A stretch of 64,000 nt of DNA, from the NCBI RefSeq assembly GCF_900163965.1, contig NZ_FULE01000014.1:62001-126000 (forward strand), read 5' to 3'. The notes below the pieces were generated by a model. That model had not been told where the DNA came from. It made no database searches and saw only the letters and a program-made list of their open reading frames with translations. The translations under genes and the position numbers were made by a program. Positions 17,505 through 27,474 of the stretch are shown piece after piece. Within the stretch, counting starts at the first letter, position 1. Every line of letters starts with the position of its first letter. The DNA comes from Vibrio ruber DSM 16370 (GTDB lineage: Bacteria; Pseudomonadota; Gammaproteobacteria; Enterobacterales; Vibrionaceae).

Positions 17505-18239
17505 TTAGTCATTTTGTGTCCAAGAACGCAGCTTTGTTCTTAAACGCTGCATGGTTTGGCTTAATATTTGGCTTACGCGAGATTCACTTACACCAAGCAC
17601 TTCACCAATTTCTTTTAAGTTTAGCTCTTCATCATAATAGAGCGAAAGTACTAAAGCTTCACGTTCAGGAAGCGATTTTATTGATTCAACCAATGCTTTA
17701 CGAAATGATTCGTCAGCAACACCTTTAAATGGTGAGTTTTCATCATCACTATCAAAAGGTGATATTACGTCATCAGAAACCCCTAAATCTTCAATACCAA
17801 CAATTCGGGAACTGTTTATATCGGTAATGACGCTATGATATTGATCTAACGACATTCCCAGATACCTGGCAACTTCTGTATCGGTCGGTTCACGATTTAA
17901 TTCACCTTCAAGTACCGAAATTGCCTGACTGATCTCACGATTATATTTATGAACGGAGCGGGGAACCCAGTCTCCACGACGAATATCATCCAACATTGCA
18001 CCACGAATACGAATACCCGCGTAGGTTTCAAAACTGGCGCCTTTACTATTATCATAGTTTTTTTGCGCTTCGAGTAGTCCGATCATTCCCGCTTGAATTA
18101 AATCTTCGACCTGAACACTCGGAGGTAACCGTCCGATCAAGTGGTGTGCGATACGCTTAACCAATACAGAATACTTTTCCAGAAAAGCCTGCTGATTATT
18201 GATATTTCCATATTGATCGTAAGTCAGCGCCTTATTCAC
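17505..18239 (-). CDS. fliA: Flagellar sigma factor FliA (sigma-28)
   Basis: A 244-residue alternative sigma factor that directs late flagellar and chemotaxis promoters. Regions 2-4 are visible: VKRIAHHLIGRLPPSVQVEDL (in part), GASFETYAGIRIRGAMLDD, WVPRSVHKY, and the region-4 helix-turn-helix NLKEIGEVLGVSESRVSQI. I place the start at GTG 18239 (product MNKALTYDQ) by homology, with AGGGG upstream; a TTG one codon earlier is also in frame. It overlaps the flhG end by 8 nt, so the two are probably translationally coupled. Confidence 0.95.
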   Translation of the reverse strand: MNKALTYDQYGNINNQQAFLEKYSVLVKRIAHHLIGRLPPSVQVEDLIQAGMIGLLEAQKNYDNSKGASFETYAGIRIRGAMLDDIRRGDWVPRSVHKYNREISQAISVLEGELNREPTDTEVARYLGMSLDQYHSVITDINSSRIVGIEDLGVSDDVISPFDSDDENSPFKGVADESFRKALVESIKSLPEREALVLSLYYDEELNLKEIGEVLGVSESRVSQILSQTMQRLRTKLRSWTQND

Positions 18240-19119
18240 CAAAAGGTTCCCCTACTATTTCAGTTCGATTTAGCAACCGTTCAACAAAAAATTCCAAATG
18301 GCCGCTCGGTGTTTTGGGTATAGGCCATGTTAATGCTTTATTCGCCAAAGAGCTAATTGCAAGCGATGCCGGTGAACGTGGAAAGGCATCAACGATGATT
18401 TTTTGTTTTTTCACAGCCTGACGTACATTATCGTCTAAAGGTATACATGCGACGAGTTCTATGCCGACATTCAGGAACCGCTCTGTGACTAAGGTCAACT
18501 TCGCAAACAATTCACGTCCTTCTCGATAACTTCGCACCATGTTGGCAACAATCTTAAAACGCTGCACCTGATGCTCACGGCTCAATAACTTAATTAAAGC
18601 ATAAGCATCGGTAATTGACGTCGGTTCATCACAAACAACCACAACAACATCCTGAGCAGCCCGAGCAAAGCTCACAACCATATCAGAAATACCAGCAGCC
18701 GTGTCAACCAACAACACGTCCATTTCCTCTTCTAAGCTACCAAATGCCCGAATCAATCCGATATGTTGTGCATGGGATAATTCTACCATGGACTTAGTGC
18801 CGGAAGTTGCCGGAATAATTCTAATCCCATATGGTCCTTCAACGATAGCATCTTTTAGCTCACACTCACCAGCCAGGACATGCCCCAGATTCTTTTTGGG
18901 ACGAATACCTAACATGACATCTACGTTTGCCAATCCCAGGTCAGCATCAAGTACCATCACTTTTTTGCCCTGACGAGCCATACTCATTGCCATTCCCAAG
19001 GTGACGTTGGTTTTCCCAACACCACCTTTTCCACCCGTCACTGCAATCACTTTTGTCAGTGTTGGTTGGCTTAAACGGCGCAGGCCGCTTGCTTGGTCGA
19101 AAATCATTTTATCTGTCAT
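18232..19119 (-). CDS. flhG: Flagellar number regulator FlhG (FleN)
   Basis: A 295-residue MinD/ParA-type ATPase that limits the number of polar flagella and antagonises FlhF and the master regulator FlrA. The Walker A motif is VTGGKGGVGKTNVTLGMAMS. The N-terminal DQASGLRRL segment (residues about 8-16) is the known FlhF-activating motif. Later motifs are VLDADLGLANVDVMLG and LLVDTAAGISDMVVSF. The frame extends to 19173, but homology favours the ATG at 19119 (MTDKMIFDQ). It sits between flhF and fliA in the usual order. Confidence 0.95.
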   Translation of the reverse strand: MTDKMIFDQASGLRRLSQPTLTKVIAVTGGKGGVGKTNVTLGMAMSMARQGKKVMVLDADLGLANVDVMLGIRPKKNLGHVLAGECELKDAIVEGPYGIRIIPATSGTKSMVELSHAQHIGLIRAFGSLEEEMDVLLVDTAAGISDMVVSFARAAQDVVVVVCDEPTSITDAYALIKLLSREHQVQRFKIVANMVRSYREGRELFAKLTLVTERFLNVGIELVACIPLDDNVRQAVKKQKIIVDAFPRSPASLAISSLANKALTWPIPKTPSGHLEFFVERLLNRTEIVGEPFGE

Positions 19120-19132
19120 ATCTATTCGCCGC

Positions 19133-20635
19133 CTAGATTCTCTCTGAGTCACTACTCCAGTAGTGAGGCTCATTGTCAGCCGACTTCTCTAGCAATTCGT
19201 TCGCTTTCGCTACCATATATTTTGGCTGAGCTATCACAATATCTTCAGGGACACGCTGACCATTCGCGATGTAAGCGACTGGTAACGCATTTTCTACCAC
19301 CACACTCACAAACTCTCCCAAACTCAAGGATTCATCTAACTTGGTCATGATGCATCCGGATAAGGGAATTCGTCTGAAGTGGTCAATGGTTTCCTGAAGC
19401 ACCTTTCTTTGTGCTGTTGCTGGTAAAACTAAGTAACTTTTGATCACACCACCCCGGTCCTGCATTAAAGTGTCAAGTTGCTCAGACAGGCGCACATCTC
19501 GTTGGCCCATACCGGCTGTATCCACAAGAATCAGACGTCGATTTCGTAACTGTTGAACTACATCGGCTAACTCGTTGGAATCTTTAGCAACTTTTACCGG
19601 ACACCCCATAATTCTGCCATATATCGCTAACTGCTCATGAGCACCAATACGATAAGTATCCGTCGTGACCAGTGCGACATTATCCGAACCGTATTCCATC
19701 GCGGCTCTGGCAGCCAGTTTTGCAACGGTTGTCGTTTTTCCGACACCGGTCGGGCCAAGCAAGGCCACAACCCCGCCCCGCTTTAAAATATCCTGATTCA
19801 CAACCGGAATTTGATCCGACACCAAACCAAGCAAAGCACGCCATGCTTTCGGCGGCGGCGTGTCTTCCGGTATATAACAAGCAAGCTGATCTGCCAATTC
19901 CAATGACAATCCCATCCGAGATAACCGCTTGATTAACATTGCTCGCAATGGTTCCCGACGCTCAACCTCTTGCCACATTAGGCCGGAGACCTGATGTTCC
20001 AGAAGACGACGAATTGAATTGATGTCTTCTTTCATCAACTCAAAATCCTGGGGACTCTGCGACTCTTCTTCGCGTTTTTGGCGACGTTCATAACGAGAAG
20101 GATCCAGTTGAGGCTTGTGAGGCTCTTCTCGCTCTTCCCATCGGCTGACAGGCCCGTTCTCCCCATGGCGTGAAGAGGCATGACTTGCGGTAGTATTCTT
20201 TTCTTTGGCTTGACGCTGCAACAAAGACGACAACGAATCTTCGCGTGTCGGTTCTTCATCTGACTGAGCCGGCGTATACTGTTTCAGTAAATTGGCAAAG
20301 CGGTTGGTCATAGAACCACGTTGACCGGAAGACTGCCGCTTCTGTTGTGGTTTCTGAAGGGTTGTCGCTGCACGTTGACCAAGCTGGACACGATCATCTT
20401 CTAGCTCGCGTCGTCCTGATGAAGCGGCCGAAGGTGCATTCCGGTAACGCGGCTGAGAATTATAACCGTGCACCTGTGTTTTAGGAGTAACGGTATCGCT
20501 GTCAACCGCAGCAACGATTTCTACCCCACCTGCAACTTTTTTATTAGACATGATCACCGCATCGACCCCAAGTTCTTCTTTCACTTGGAGTAGTGCGGTT
20601 TTCATGTCTTTAGCAAAAAATCGTTTTATCTTCAA
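19133..20635 (-). CDS. flhF: SRP-type GTPase FlhF, polar flagellum placement
   Basis: A 500-residue protein with three parts: a basic N-terminal domain starting KIKRFFAKDMKTALLQVKEELG (in part), a long charged linker (about residues 60-210), and a C-terminal SRP-like NG GTPase domain. G motifs are GPTGVGKTTTVAKLAARAA, TTDTYRIGAHEQL, VDTAGMGQRD and TKLDE. FlhF marks the cell pole and recruits the first flagellar basal-body parts. It follows flhA after 28 bp. Length and layout are normal for Vibrio. Confidence 0.96.
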   Translation of the reverse strand: MKIKRFFAKDMKTALLQVKEELGVDAVIMSNKKVAGGVEIVAAVDSDTVTPKTQVHGYNSQPRYRNAPSAASSGRRELEDDRVQLGQRAATTLQKPQQKRQSSGQRGSMTNRFANLLKQYTPAQSDEEPTREDSLSSLLQRQAKEKNTTASHASSRHGENGPVSRWEEREEPHKPQLDPSRYERRQKREEESQSPQDFELMKEDINSIRRLLEHQVSGLMWQEVERREPLRAMLIKRLSRMGLSLELADQLACYIPEDTPPPKAWRALLGLVSDQIPVVNQDILKRGGVVALLGPTGVGKTTTVAKLAARAAMEYGSDNVALVTTDTYRIGAHEQLAIYGRIMGCPVKVAKDSNELADVVQQLRNRRLILVDTAGMGQRDVRLSEQLDTLMQDRGGVIKSYLVLPATAQRKVLQETIDHFRRIPLSGCIMTKLDESLSLGEFVSVVVENALPVAYIANGQRVPEDIVIAQPKYMVAKANELLEKSADNEPHYWSSDSERI

Positions 20636-20663
20636 AGCAGCAACCCACCATCATGTTTATCTG

Positions 20664-22757
20664 CTAGTTACCGACAGCCTGTACAATTCGAATCTGTTTC
20701 TCGTCAGGAATCTCCTGATAAGAAAGTACGCGCAAGTTGGGTATCGTATTTTTTACAAATTTAGCCAGTGTGGCACGCAGTACACCCGAGGTCAGTAAAA
20801 CGGCTGGTTCACCTTTCAGCTCTTGCTCCTGAGTCGCCTGACTCAAGGAAGACTGGAGCCGTTCAGCAAGGCCGGGTTCAATACCGGCGGACTCTCCACC
20901 TGACGCCTGCATGGTCTGATGCAATAATTGTTCCAACTCAGGGATCAACGTGATCACCGGTAGTTCAGGCTCTATACCATTGATTTCCTGAACAATTAAA
21001 CGTCTCAGAGAAATCCTGACAGCAGCCGTCAAGATGTCAGGTTCTTGACTCTTTCCGGAATATTCTGCGAGGGTTTGAATAATGGTGCGAATGTCACGAA
21101 TCGGAATCGCTTCATGCAGTAAATTTTGCAAAACCTTGACGACAGTTCCCAACGGCAGTTGATCCGGCACAAAATTTTCAACCAGTTTCGGTGCGCTCCG
21201 CGATAACATCTCCAGTAAATTCTGAACCTCTTCGTGGCCGATCAACTGGGCAGCATTATTGGTGAGTAGCTGGCTTAAGTGAGTCGCTAACACCGTCGAT
21301 GAATCGACAACGGTATAACCTAATGCCTGAGCATGTTCTCGCTGATCCTCACGAATCCAGACCGCTTCTAAACCAAACGCCGGGTCATAGGTCTGCTCAC
21401 CATCAATCAGCCCATAGACTTGCCCCGGATTGATCGCCAGCTCCTGATCAGGACGAATTTCGGCCTCCCCGACAGCAACCCCCATCAACGTAATTCGGTA
21501 ACTGTTCGGTGTTAATTCGAGGTTATCCCGGATATGAACAGGCGGAATCAGAAAACCAAAATCTTGCGATAGTTTCTTTCTGACCCCTTTGACCCGCTCC
21601 AGCAGTTCTCCACCCTGATCGCGATCAACCAACGGAATTAACCGGTAACCGACTTCGAGACCAATGATATCTACCGGCTGAACATCATCCCAAGACAGCT
21701 CTTTTAACTTCGGAGACTCGGTATCCATTTCTGCGGGTAACTGCTCCCCTTCAGCGGCCTTATCTCGCTTTTTATGTAAAAGATAGGCTCCGCCACCAGC
21801 CAGACAGGCCAGTAGCAAAAAAGCAAAATGAGGCATACCCGGCACAATCCCCATGACGCCTAGAATTGCAGCGGTAATCATCAGGGCTTTCGGGTTATCA
21901 AACAGCTGGAATATCACCTGCTGTCCCATATCTTCATCGGTATTTTGACGCGTCACCATAATCGCGGCACCGATCGATAAGAGCAGTGACGGAATTTGAG
22001 CAACCAACCCGTCACCAATGGTCAACAAGGTGTAAATCTGAATCGCCTCACTAAAACTCAGATCGTACTGGATCATCCCAATGGTTAATCCACCCACAAT
22101 GTTGATGAATAGAATGAGAATCCCGGCAATTGCGTCACCTTTGACAAACTTTGAAGCACCATCCATCGAACCGTAAAAGTCAGCTTCTTTGGTCACTTCA
22201 AACCGACGCAGACGTGCCTGTTCTTGATCAATCAAACCGGCATTCAAATCGGCATCAATAGCCATTTGTTTTCCGGGTAAAGCATCTAACGTAAAGCGAG
22301 CACTCACTTCAGAAATCCGGCCGGCCCCTTTCGTGACAACCATAAAGTTAATAATCATCAAAATCAGGAAAACCACCAGACCGACGGCATAGTTGCCCCC
22401 GATAACCACACTACCAAAGGCTTCGATCACACTACCGGCAGCCCCTGCCCCCTCGTGGCCATATAATAAAACCACCCGGGTCGATGCAACGTTCAATGCT
22501 AAACGCAACAGCGTTGCAATCAGCAATACGGAAGGAAAAGCAGCAAAATCAAGCGGTCTGCGTGTATATACGGTCACCAGTAAAACGACCATTGATAAAG
22601 CGATGTTAAATGTAAAAAAGAGGTCCAGCATAAATGCCGGGATAGGCAAAACCACCATCCCCAGCGTCGCCAGTACCATCACAGGCGCACCGATAGCAGG
22701 AATCGTTCTCCGTGGCATCGGCGGTAATTTGTCAGCGAATGGCAGCGTAAACTTCAT
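20664..22757 (-). CDS. flhA: Flagellar export gate protein FlhA
   Basis: A 697-residue inner-membrane component of the flagellar type III export apparatus. About eight membrane spans fill the first 340 residues, with the conserved FHIPEP-family cytoplasmic loop (GRISEVSARFTLDALPGKQMAID, quoted in part). The C-terminal half is the cytoplasmic substrate-docking ring. It is the first gene of the minus-strand flagellar/chemotaxis operon, and a good sigma-54-type promoter lies 85-100 bp upstream. The length matches the family (E. coli 692). Confidence 0.97.
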   Translation of the reverse strand: MKFTLPFADKLPPMPRRTIPAIGAPVMVLATLGMVVLPIPAFMLDLFFTFNIALSMVVLLVTVYTRRPLDFAAFPSVLLIATLLRLALNVASTRVVLLYGHEGAGAAGSVIEAFGSVVIGGNYAVGLVVFLILMIINFMVVTKGAGRISEVSARFTLDALPGKQMAIDADLNAGLIDQEQARLRRFEVTKEADFYGSMDGASKFVKGDAIAGILILFINIVGGLTIGMIQYDLSFSEAIQIYTLLTIGDGLVAQIPSLLLSIGAAIMVTRQNTDEDMGQQVIFQLFDNPKALMITAAILGVMGIVPGMPHFAFLLLACLAGGGAYLLHKKRDKAAEGEQLPAEMDTESPKLKELSWDDVQPVDIIGLEVGYRLIPLVDRDQGGELLERVKGVRKKLSQDFGFLIPPVHIRDNLELTPNSYRITLMGVAVGEAEIRPDQELAINPGQVYGLIDGEQTYDPAFGLEAVWIREDQREHAQALGYTVVDSSTVLATHLSQLLTNNAAQLIGHEEVQNLLEMLSRSAPKLVENFVPDQLPLGTVVKVLQNLLHEAIPIRDIRTIIQTLAEYSGKSQEPDILTAAVRISLRRLIVQEINGIEPELPVITLIPELEQLLHQTMQASGGESAGIEPGLAERLQSSLSQATQEQELKGEPAVLLTSGVLRATLAKFVKNTIPNLRVLSYQEIPDEKQIRIVQAVGN

Positions 22758-22841
22758 AGATGACCGTTCATAATTCTCTGTTGGGAATCGAAGTGCCTGA
22801 ACTTCAGGCCGTCGTCGGGAATTTCTGGATTTTCCGCTTCA

Positions 22842-22857
22842 TGCAATAATTGCACCA
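22842..22857 (-). promoter_or_regulatory. Sigma-54 (-24/-12) promoter of the flhA operon
   Basis: On the minus strand the element reads TGGTGCAATTATTGCA. It has GG and GC exactly 10 nt apart and a perfect TTGCA at -12. Transcription would start near 22831, about 75 nt before the flhA ATG. In V. cholerae the flhA operon is RpoN- and FlrA-dependent (class II), which fits. I could not identify an FlrA site. Confidence 0.75.
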
Positions 22858-23123
22858 TAAACATGTCAAATTTATGGCTCACATACCCAGTCAGGATTCG
22901 GTTGATTAGATGGGCTTGAATCTCACCACAACATGGCTGAACAACAAAGAAATAATCACAACGCCCCCATATCAGTCAGGCCATAGGATCAAAACATACA
23001 ACAAAGTGGGAAATTCGTCACAAGAAGTCGCACAGAAACACACTTCAATCTATCAGACTAAGCTGAGATGCCTGCTTCAGTGTTTGGTTCTGCACAAAAA
23101 ACAGAGAGCAATGTCTCGCGAAT

Positions 23124-23156
23124 AGAGTGGAACATTCAACCTAAATGTTCCACTCT
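23124..23156 (-). terminator. 13-bp perfect hairpin after sixA
   Basis: Arms AGAGTGGAACATT and AATGTTCCACTCT pair without mismatch around a 7-nt loop, 46 bp after the sixA stop. Neither strand has a clear T-run, so termination is inferred from position and stem strength. Confidence 0.55.
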
Positions 23157-23202
23157 TCTGACAAAGGTCTGCAAACTAATCTGACTCGCTATCACCGAAA
23201 AG

Positions 23203-23670
23203 CTATTTCGGCGCGAGACGCCACAACAATTCACCCTTTTGTGTCTCAGGAACGTAATCAAGACAAGCCAGTCCGGATGTCGGAAACATCGGTGCCGGCA
23301 TATCTCTGACGAACTCACTGGTCAAGTAGCCGACCAAAGGTAAGTGGGAGACGAGAAAAAACGAATTGACCCGCTCAATATCAGCCAAAGCCATCAGATA
23401 ATCAAACACCCGATCCGATTTCCCGTAAGGTGTTATATCGTCACAAGTTGTGATACTGCGAGCTTCAACGTAAGCAGCGATTTCCCGCCATGTTTCTTGT
23501 GCTCTGAGATAAGGGCTAATTAACACTTTATCGACGCTGATTTTCTGTATGTCATTCGCCTGTTTCATCACTGAAACAGACTCACTCTTCCCGAGTCCGG
23601 TCAGAGGTCGATCCGCATCACCTGTCGCGCAATATCCCGCTTCTCCATGACGCATAATAAAAATTTTCAT
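23203..23670 (-). CDS. sixA: Phosphohistidine phosphatase SixA
   Basis: A 155-residue histidine-phosphatase of the SixA branch. It starts KIFIMRHGEAGYCATGDADRPLTGLG (quoted in part), with the RHG catalytic signature at residues 7-9, and has a second histidine in FLVSHLPLVGYL. In E. coli SixA dephosphorylates the nitrogen-type phosphotransfer protein NPr; a role on ArcB was also proposed. It is a lone gene, divergent from the insulinase-family protease, 233 bp away, which must contain both promoters. Length is normal. Confidence 0.92.
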   Translation of the reverse strand: MKIFIMRHGEAGYCATGDADRPLTGLGKSESVSVMKQANDIQKISVDKVLISPYLRAQETWREIAAYVEARSITTCDDITPYGKSDRVFDYLMALADIERVNSFFLVSHLPLVGYLTSEFVRDMPAPMFPTSGLACLDYVPETQKGELLWRLAPK

Positions 23671-23903
23671 ATGATGGCTACCTTAATACACCATTAAACT
23701 CACTGGTGAGTTCATACTCACTCAATATAGCCAAGCCTGATTTTCGTCGTTAGAGAAACCTCAACTCTATATTGGCTGCTTCACTCGAATTGAGCAAATT
23801 AAAATAACATTTTACTCATAAAATTGTTATCTGAGGTTGGCGACGTCAGTTTTCAACGTCATACTAATAATCGATTCCCTCGCTACGTCCGGAGACATGT
23901 CTC

Positions 23904-26681
23904 GTGCATATCAGTCCAAATGATACAAATAGTTACCGATACATCACCTTACCGAACCAACTTCGGGCGCTATTGATTTGTGACCCAGATGCACCTAAAA
24001 GTGCAGCAGCGCTGGCAGTCAACGTCGGACACTTTGATGATCCAACAGATCGTGAGGGCTTAGCCCATTACCTAGAGCATATGCTATTTTTGGGCACGGA
24101 AAAATACCCAAACTCCGGCGAGTTTCAAAGTTTTATTAATCAACATGGTGGAACACATAATGCCTGGACAGGGACTGAGCATAGTTGTTTCTTTTTTGAT
24201 ATTACGACTTCAGCCTTTGAAAAGGCACTGGATCGTTTTGCCCAGTTTTTTACTGCCCCACTGTTTAATAAAGAATCGCTCGACAAAGAGCGCCAAGCCA
24301 TTGAATCGGAGTATAAGCTCAAACTCAATGATGATATCCGCCGCCTTTATCAGGTGCACAAAGAAACGATTCATCCGCAGCACCCTTTCGCCAAATTTTC
24401 TGTAGGGAACGAGCAAACGCTGTCAGATCGAAATCAGGTCAGTATTCGTGAAGAAATCATGCAGTTCTACTGTGAGCATTATTCTGCTGATTTGATGACG
24501 TTAGCGGTGATTGCTCCCGAACCACTCGATATACAAGAGCAGTGGATCACGGAACGATTTGCCAATGTGTTCAATCAACAGCATCGGGGAAAAACCGTTC
24601 AGGAGCCCTATGTCACCGACAAACATACCGGGCTGATGATTGAGGTTGAGCCCCTGAAAGATATCCGTAAGCTGTTTCTGTCTTTCCCATTGCCCTGCAT
24701 GGATATTTATTATCAGCAAAAACCGCTGTCTTATTTTGCGCATTTACTCGGTTATGAAGGAAAAGACAGTTTAACGCAGGCACTGAAAGATAAGGGGTGG
24801 ATTACCAGCCTGTCAGCCGGAGGAGGCACCAGCGGCAGTAACTACCGGGAATTTACCATCAGTATGTTACTGACAGAAGCAGGGATGACCGCTGTTGAGA
24901 CGATTATTCAGGCCGTGTTCAGCTACATCAACTTGATCCGGGAACAAGGGCTGCAAGCCTGGCGTTATGAAGAGAAAAAAGCGGTGCTTGAAGCAACATT
25001 CCGTTATCAAGAAGTCCCGCGACCGTTAGATATGGTCAGCCATCTGGTGATGAATATGCAGCATTACCAAGAAGAAGATGTCATCTATGGCGACTATATG
25101 ATGAAAGGCTATGATGAAGCGCTGCTCAGAGAGATTATCGATCAGTTTGTGCCTGAGAATCTCAGAGCGACGCTATTGGCTCAGGGCGGCGATTATACTG
25201 AGACAGCAAATTGGTATTACACCCCGTATTCCGTCACCCCTTTTACTGACGCTCAATTCGCTTATTTCCATCAGACTCAGTCAGAACTCAGCATGACATT
25301 ACCTGAGCCGAATCCTTTCATCTGCCACGGATTACAACCAAAACCGATCGAGTCTGATGATGATCAACCACAAATCATTCAGGAAAGTGACGGTTTTCGT
25401 CTGTGGCACATGCAAGATCAGGAATTCTTAGTTCCCAAAGGCGTTATCTATGTCGCCATTGACAGCCCTTATGCGGTACAGAGCCCCCGTAATATCGTCA
25501 TGACCCGATTATGTGTTGAGATTTTCCTCGACTCTCTGGCAAAAGAGACTTATCCGGCAGAGATCGCCGGGATGGGATATAACATGTATACCCATCAAGG
25601 CGGGGTGACATTGTCTATTTCTGGTTTCAGCCAGAAACAACCTGAGTTATTGGCATTAATTCTGGATCGTTTCAAAAAGAGAGAGTTCAGTGAACATCGT
25701 TTCCAGTCCGTCAGAACCCAGCTGGAACGAAGCTGGCGAAATGCTGCGAAAGATCGTCCTATCTCACAACTGTTCAATGCCATGACCGGGTTGTTACAGC
25801 CGAATAACCCGCCTTATGAAAGCTTGTTGGCAGCATTGCAAACCATCAAAGTTCAGGAACTGGCACCGTTTGTCGATCAGATGTTATCTCAACTCCATGT
25901 GGAGATGTTCATTTACGGTGACTGGAGAAAATCGGATGCATTGCAAATCGGGCAGCAGTTAATTCAGGCGTTGCACGTGCGCGATCAACGTTACGAAGAA
26001 TCACTTCGTCCTTTGGTCATGTTGGGTAAACAAGGTACTTTTCGCCGGGAAGTGTTCTGTGATCAGGATGATTCCGCGGTGGTGTTGTACTATCAGTGTG
26101 CTGATATTTCTCCCAAAAGTGTGGCGCTGTACTCTTTGGCCAACCACTTGATGTCGGCAACTTTTTTCCATGAAATCAGAACCAAACAGCAGCTCGGTTA
26201 TATGGTCGGAACCGGGAACCTCCCACTAAACCGCCACCCGGGAATCGTGATGTATGTGCAATCCCCTCATGCAGCACCGGTGGATTTAATCGCCTCGATT
26301 GATGAATTTCTCAATGCCTTTTATCTGGTGTTACTGGAATTAAACGAATACCAATGGCATAGCAGCAAACGAGGTTTGTTCAACCAAATTGCGATTCCGG
26401 ATCCGACCCTCAGAAGCCGGGCACAACGCTTCTGGGTCGCTATCGGCAATAAAGACCACCAATTTAATCAGCGAGAACTCGTGTTGCAGGAACTGAAACA
26501 ACTGTCGCGTTCAGATATGATCCGCTTTGTTGTCAATGAACTGAAACCCAGAACGGCCAATCGCCTTATCATGCACACTCAGGGCAATGCGCACCATGAT
26601 GCCGAACAGCTGACTCTGGGTCGGGAAATTGGCTCAATTGAAGCATTTCAACTTATGCCAAAAGCTTATGAGCTCGGCTAG
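23904..26681 (+). CDS. Insulinase-family (M16) zinc protease
   Basis: A 925-residue M16 metallopeptidase similar to pitrilysin. The inverted zinc motif HYLEH lies at residues 55-59 (REGLAHYLEHMLFLGTEKYP), with the third ligand probably the last Glu of AIESEY near residue 136. The second, inactive half carries RTKQQLGYMVGTGN, typical of this family. Unlike E. coli PtrA no signal peptide is visible, so it should be cytosolic. The start is GTG at 23904, with GGAG 9 nt upstream. The 3' end overlaps convergent yecM by 4 bp. Substrates are unknown, probably small peptides. Confidence 0.92.
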   Translation: MHISPNDTNSYRYITLPNQLRALLICDPDAPKSAAALAVNVGHFDDPTDREGLAHYLEHMLFLGTEKYPNSGEFQSFINQHGGTHNAWTGTEHSCFFFDITTSAFEKALDRFAQFFTAPLFNKESLDKERQAIESEYKLKLNDDIRRLYQVHKETIHPQHPFAKFSVGNEQTLSDRNQVSIREEIMQFYCEHYSADLMTLAVIAPEPLDIQEQWITERFANVFNQQHRGKTVQEPYVTDKHTGLMIEVEPLKDIRKLFLSFPLPCMDIYYQQKPLSYFAHLLGYEGKDSLTQALKDKGWITSLSAGGGTSGSNYREFTISMLLTEAGMTAVETIIQAVFSYINLIREQGLQAWRYEEKKAVLEATFRYQEVPRPLDMVSHLVMNMQHYQEEDVIYGDYMMKGYDEALLREIIDQFVPENLRATLLAQGGDYTETANWYYTPYSVTPFTDAQFAYFHQTQSELSMTLPEPNPFICHGLQPKPIESDDDQPQIIQESDGFRLWHMQDQEFLVPKGVIYVAIDSPYAVQSPRNIVMTRLCVEIFLDSLAKETYPAEIAGMGYNMYTHQGGVTLSISGFSQKQPELLALILDRFKKREFSEHRFQSVRTQLERSWRNAAKDRPISQLFNAMTGLLQPNNPPYESLLAALQTIKVQELAPFVDQMLSQLHVEMFIYGDWRKSDALQIGQQLIQALHVRDQRYEESLRPLVMLGKQGTFRREVFCDQDDSAVVLYYQCADISPKSVALYSLANHLMSATFFHEIRTKQQLGYMVGTGNLPLNRHPGIVMYVQSPHAAPVDLIASIDEFLNAFYLVLLELNEYQWHSSKRGLFNQIAIPDPTLRSRAQRFWVAIGNKDHQFNQRELVLQELKQLSRSDMIRFVVNELKPRTANRLIMHTQGNAHHDAEQLTLGREIGSIEAFQLMPKAYELG

Positions 26682-27277
26682 ATTTGACGTTCTGAAGCAA
26701 TCACTTGCGCCAGCGAATGGGGATGCAACTTAAGGCAAATATCTCCCTGACGAAAAGCAATCGTCGGGTTTGCCAAACGCTCCCCCTCTCCTTTTGGCGC
26801 AGAACATTTTACCTTGATCCCTTGTTGTTCCAATGTCGGCCATAACTGTTTCAGCGCAGGGAAACGCTGCCAAATATCCTGCAAAAAATCATCGATATTC
26901 GTCGCACCGGAAGGAATGACAAATTCCACATGCTCCCATCCTTGACGCGGATAAGACTTCCCTTGCACCGGATAAGGTAGTTCCAAATAGCGCGTTGACC
27001 ATTCTCCGAGCATGATTGGGCTCTCCAATGCAATCACAATAATCGGTCGCCCGTTAATTTGTGCCGATGAGATTTCTATGCCCTCATTCAACCATACCTC
27101 ATGGGCTGCTTCAGCAAGTTGCCGGTCATTAATCCGCATAGCAATATGATCCAGTTGGAACGGTGCTAAATCCAGTTGCAGCACATCACATAGTGCACTG
27201 ATTTTACGGATAAAAGCCGTTGAATCTTGGTACATTTGTGTTGGCATAAGACGGTTTGAGGTAAGAGGAGAATGCAT
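26678..27277 (-). CDS. yecM: YecM family protein (VOC superfamily fold)
   Basis: A protein of up to 199 residues matching the YecM family: LDHIAMRINDRQLAEAAHEV, INGRPIIVIAL, LELPYP, RQGWEHVEFVIP and CSAPKGEGERLANPTIA. The fold is of the glyoxalase/VOC type, and its enzymatic role is unknown. Conserved histidine and glutamate (DHIA, WEHVEFV) suggest a metal site. The start is uncertain: ATGs at 27277, 27247 and 27235 all lack a clear ribosome site. It lies next to argS and divergent from it, as in E. coli. Confidence 0.82.
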   Translation of the reverse strand: MHSPLTSNRLMPTQMYQDSTAFIRKISALCDVLQLDLAPFQLDHIAMRINDRQLAEAAHEVWLNEGIEISSAQINGRPIIVIALESPIMLGEWSTRYLELPYPVQGKSYPRQGWEHVEFVIPSGATNIDDFLQDIWQRFPALKQLWPTLEQQGIKVKCSAPKGEGERLANPTIAFRQGDICLKLHPHSLAQVIASERQI

Positions 27278-27474
27278 TTGGCTACCATCATCAGTTCAAA
27301 GACGAGTTGAATCCTAACAGGATCTGGTGGAAAGTAGAAAAATTCAGGTGCTTTTCTCTATAAGAGTGATAATAAAATTGCTATTATGTGCGCCAATTTT
27401 TGAACCTGATCGAAACGTGTATCGCAACGAAGTGATACACAAGCAGACAATTCCTAGAAGTGAAGGATAAGTAC

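Larger units (their letters stand above)
22758..23202. other. Gene-free region between flhA and sixA
   Basis: 445 bp holding the flhA sigma-54 promoter near its left end and a perfect hairpin after sixA at its right end. A 71-codon plus-strand frame (22910-23125) has no ribosome site and no family resemblance, and is not annotated. Confidence 0.6.

Noticed and set aside
22910..23125. 71-codon plus-strand frame between flhA and sixA
   Set aside because: Low-complexity composition, no ribosome site, and it reaches the sixA hairpin.
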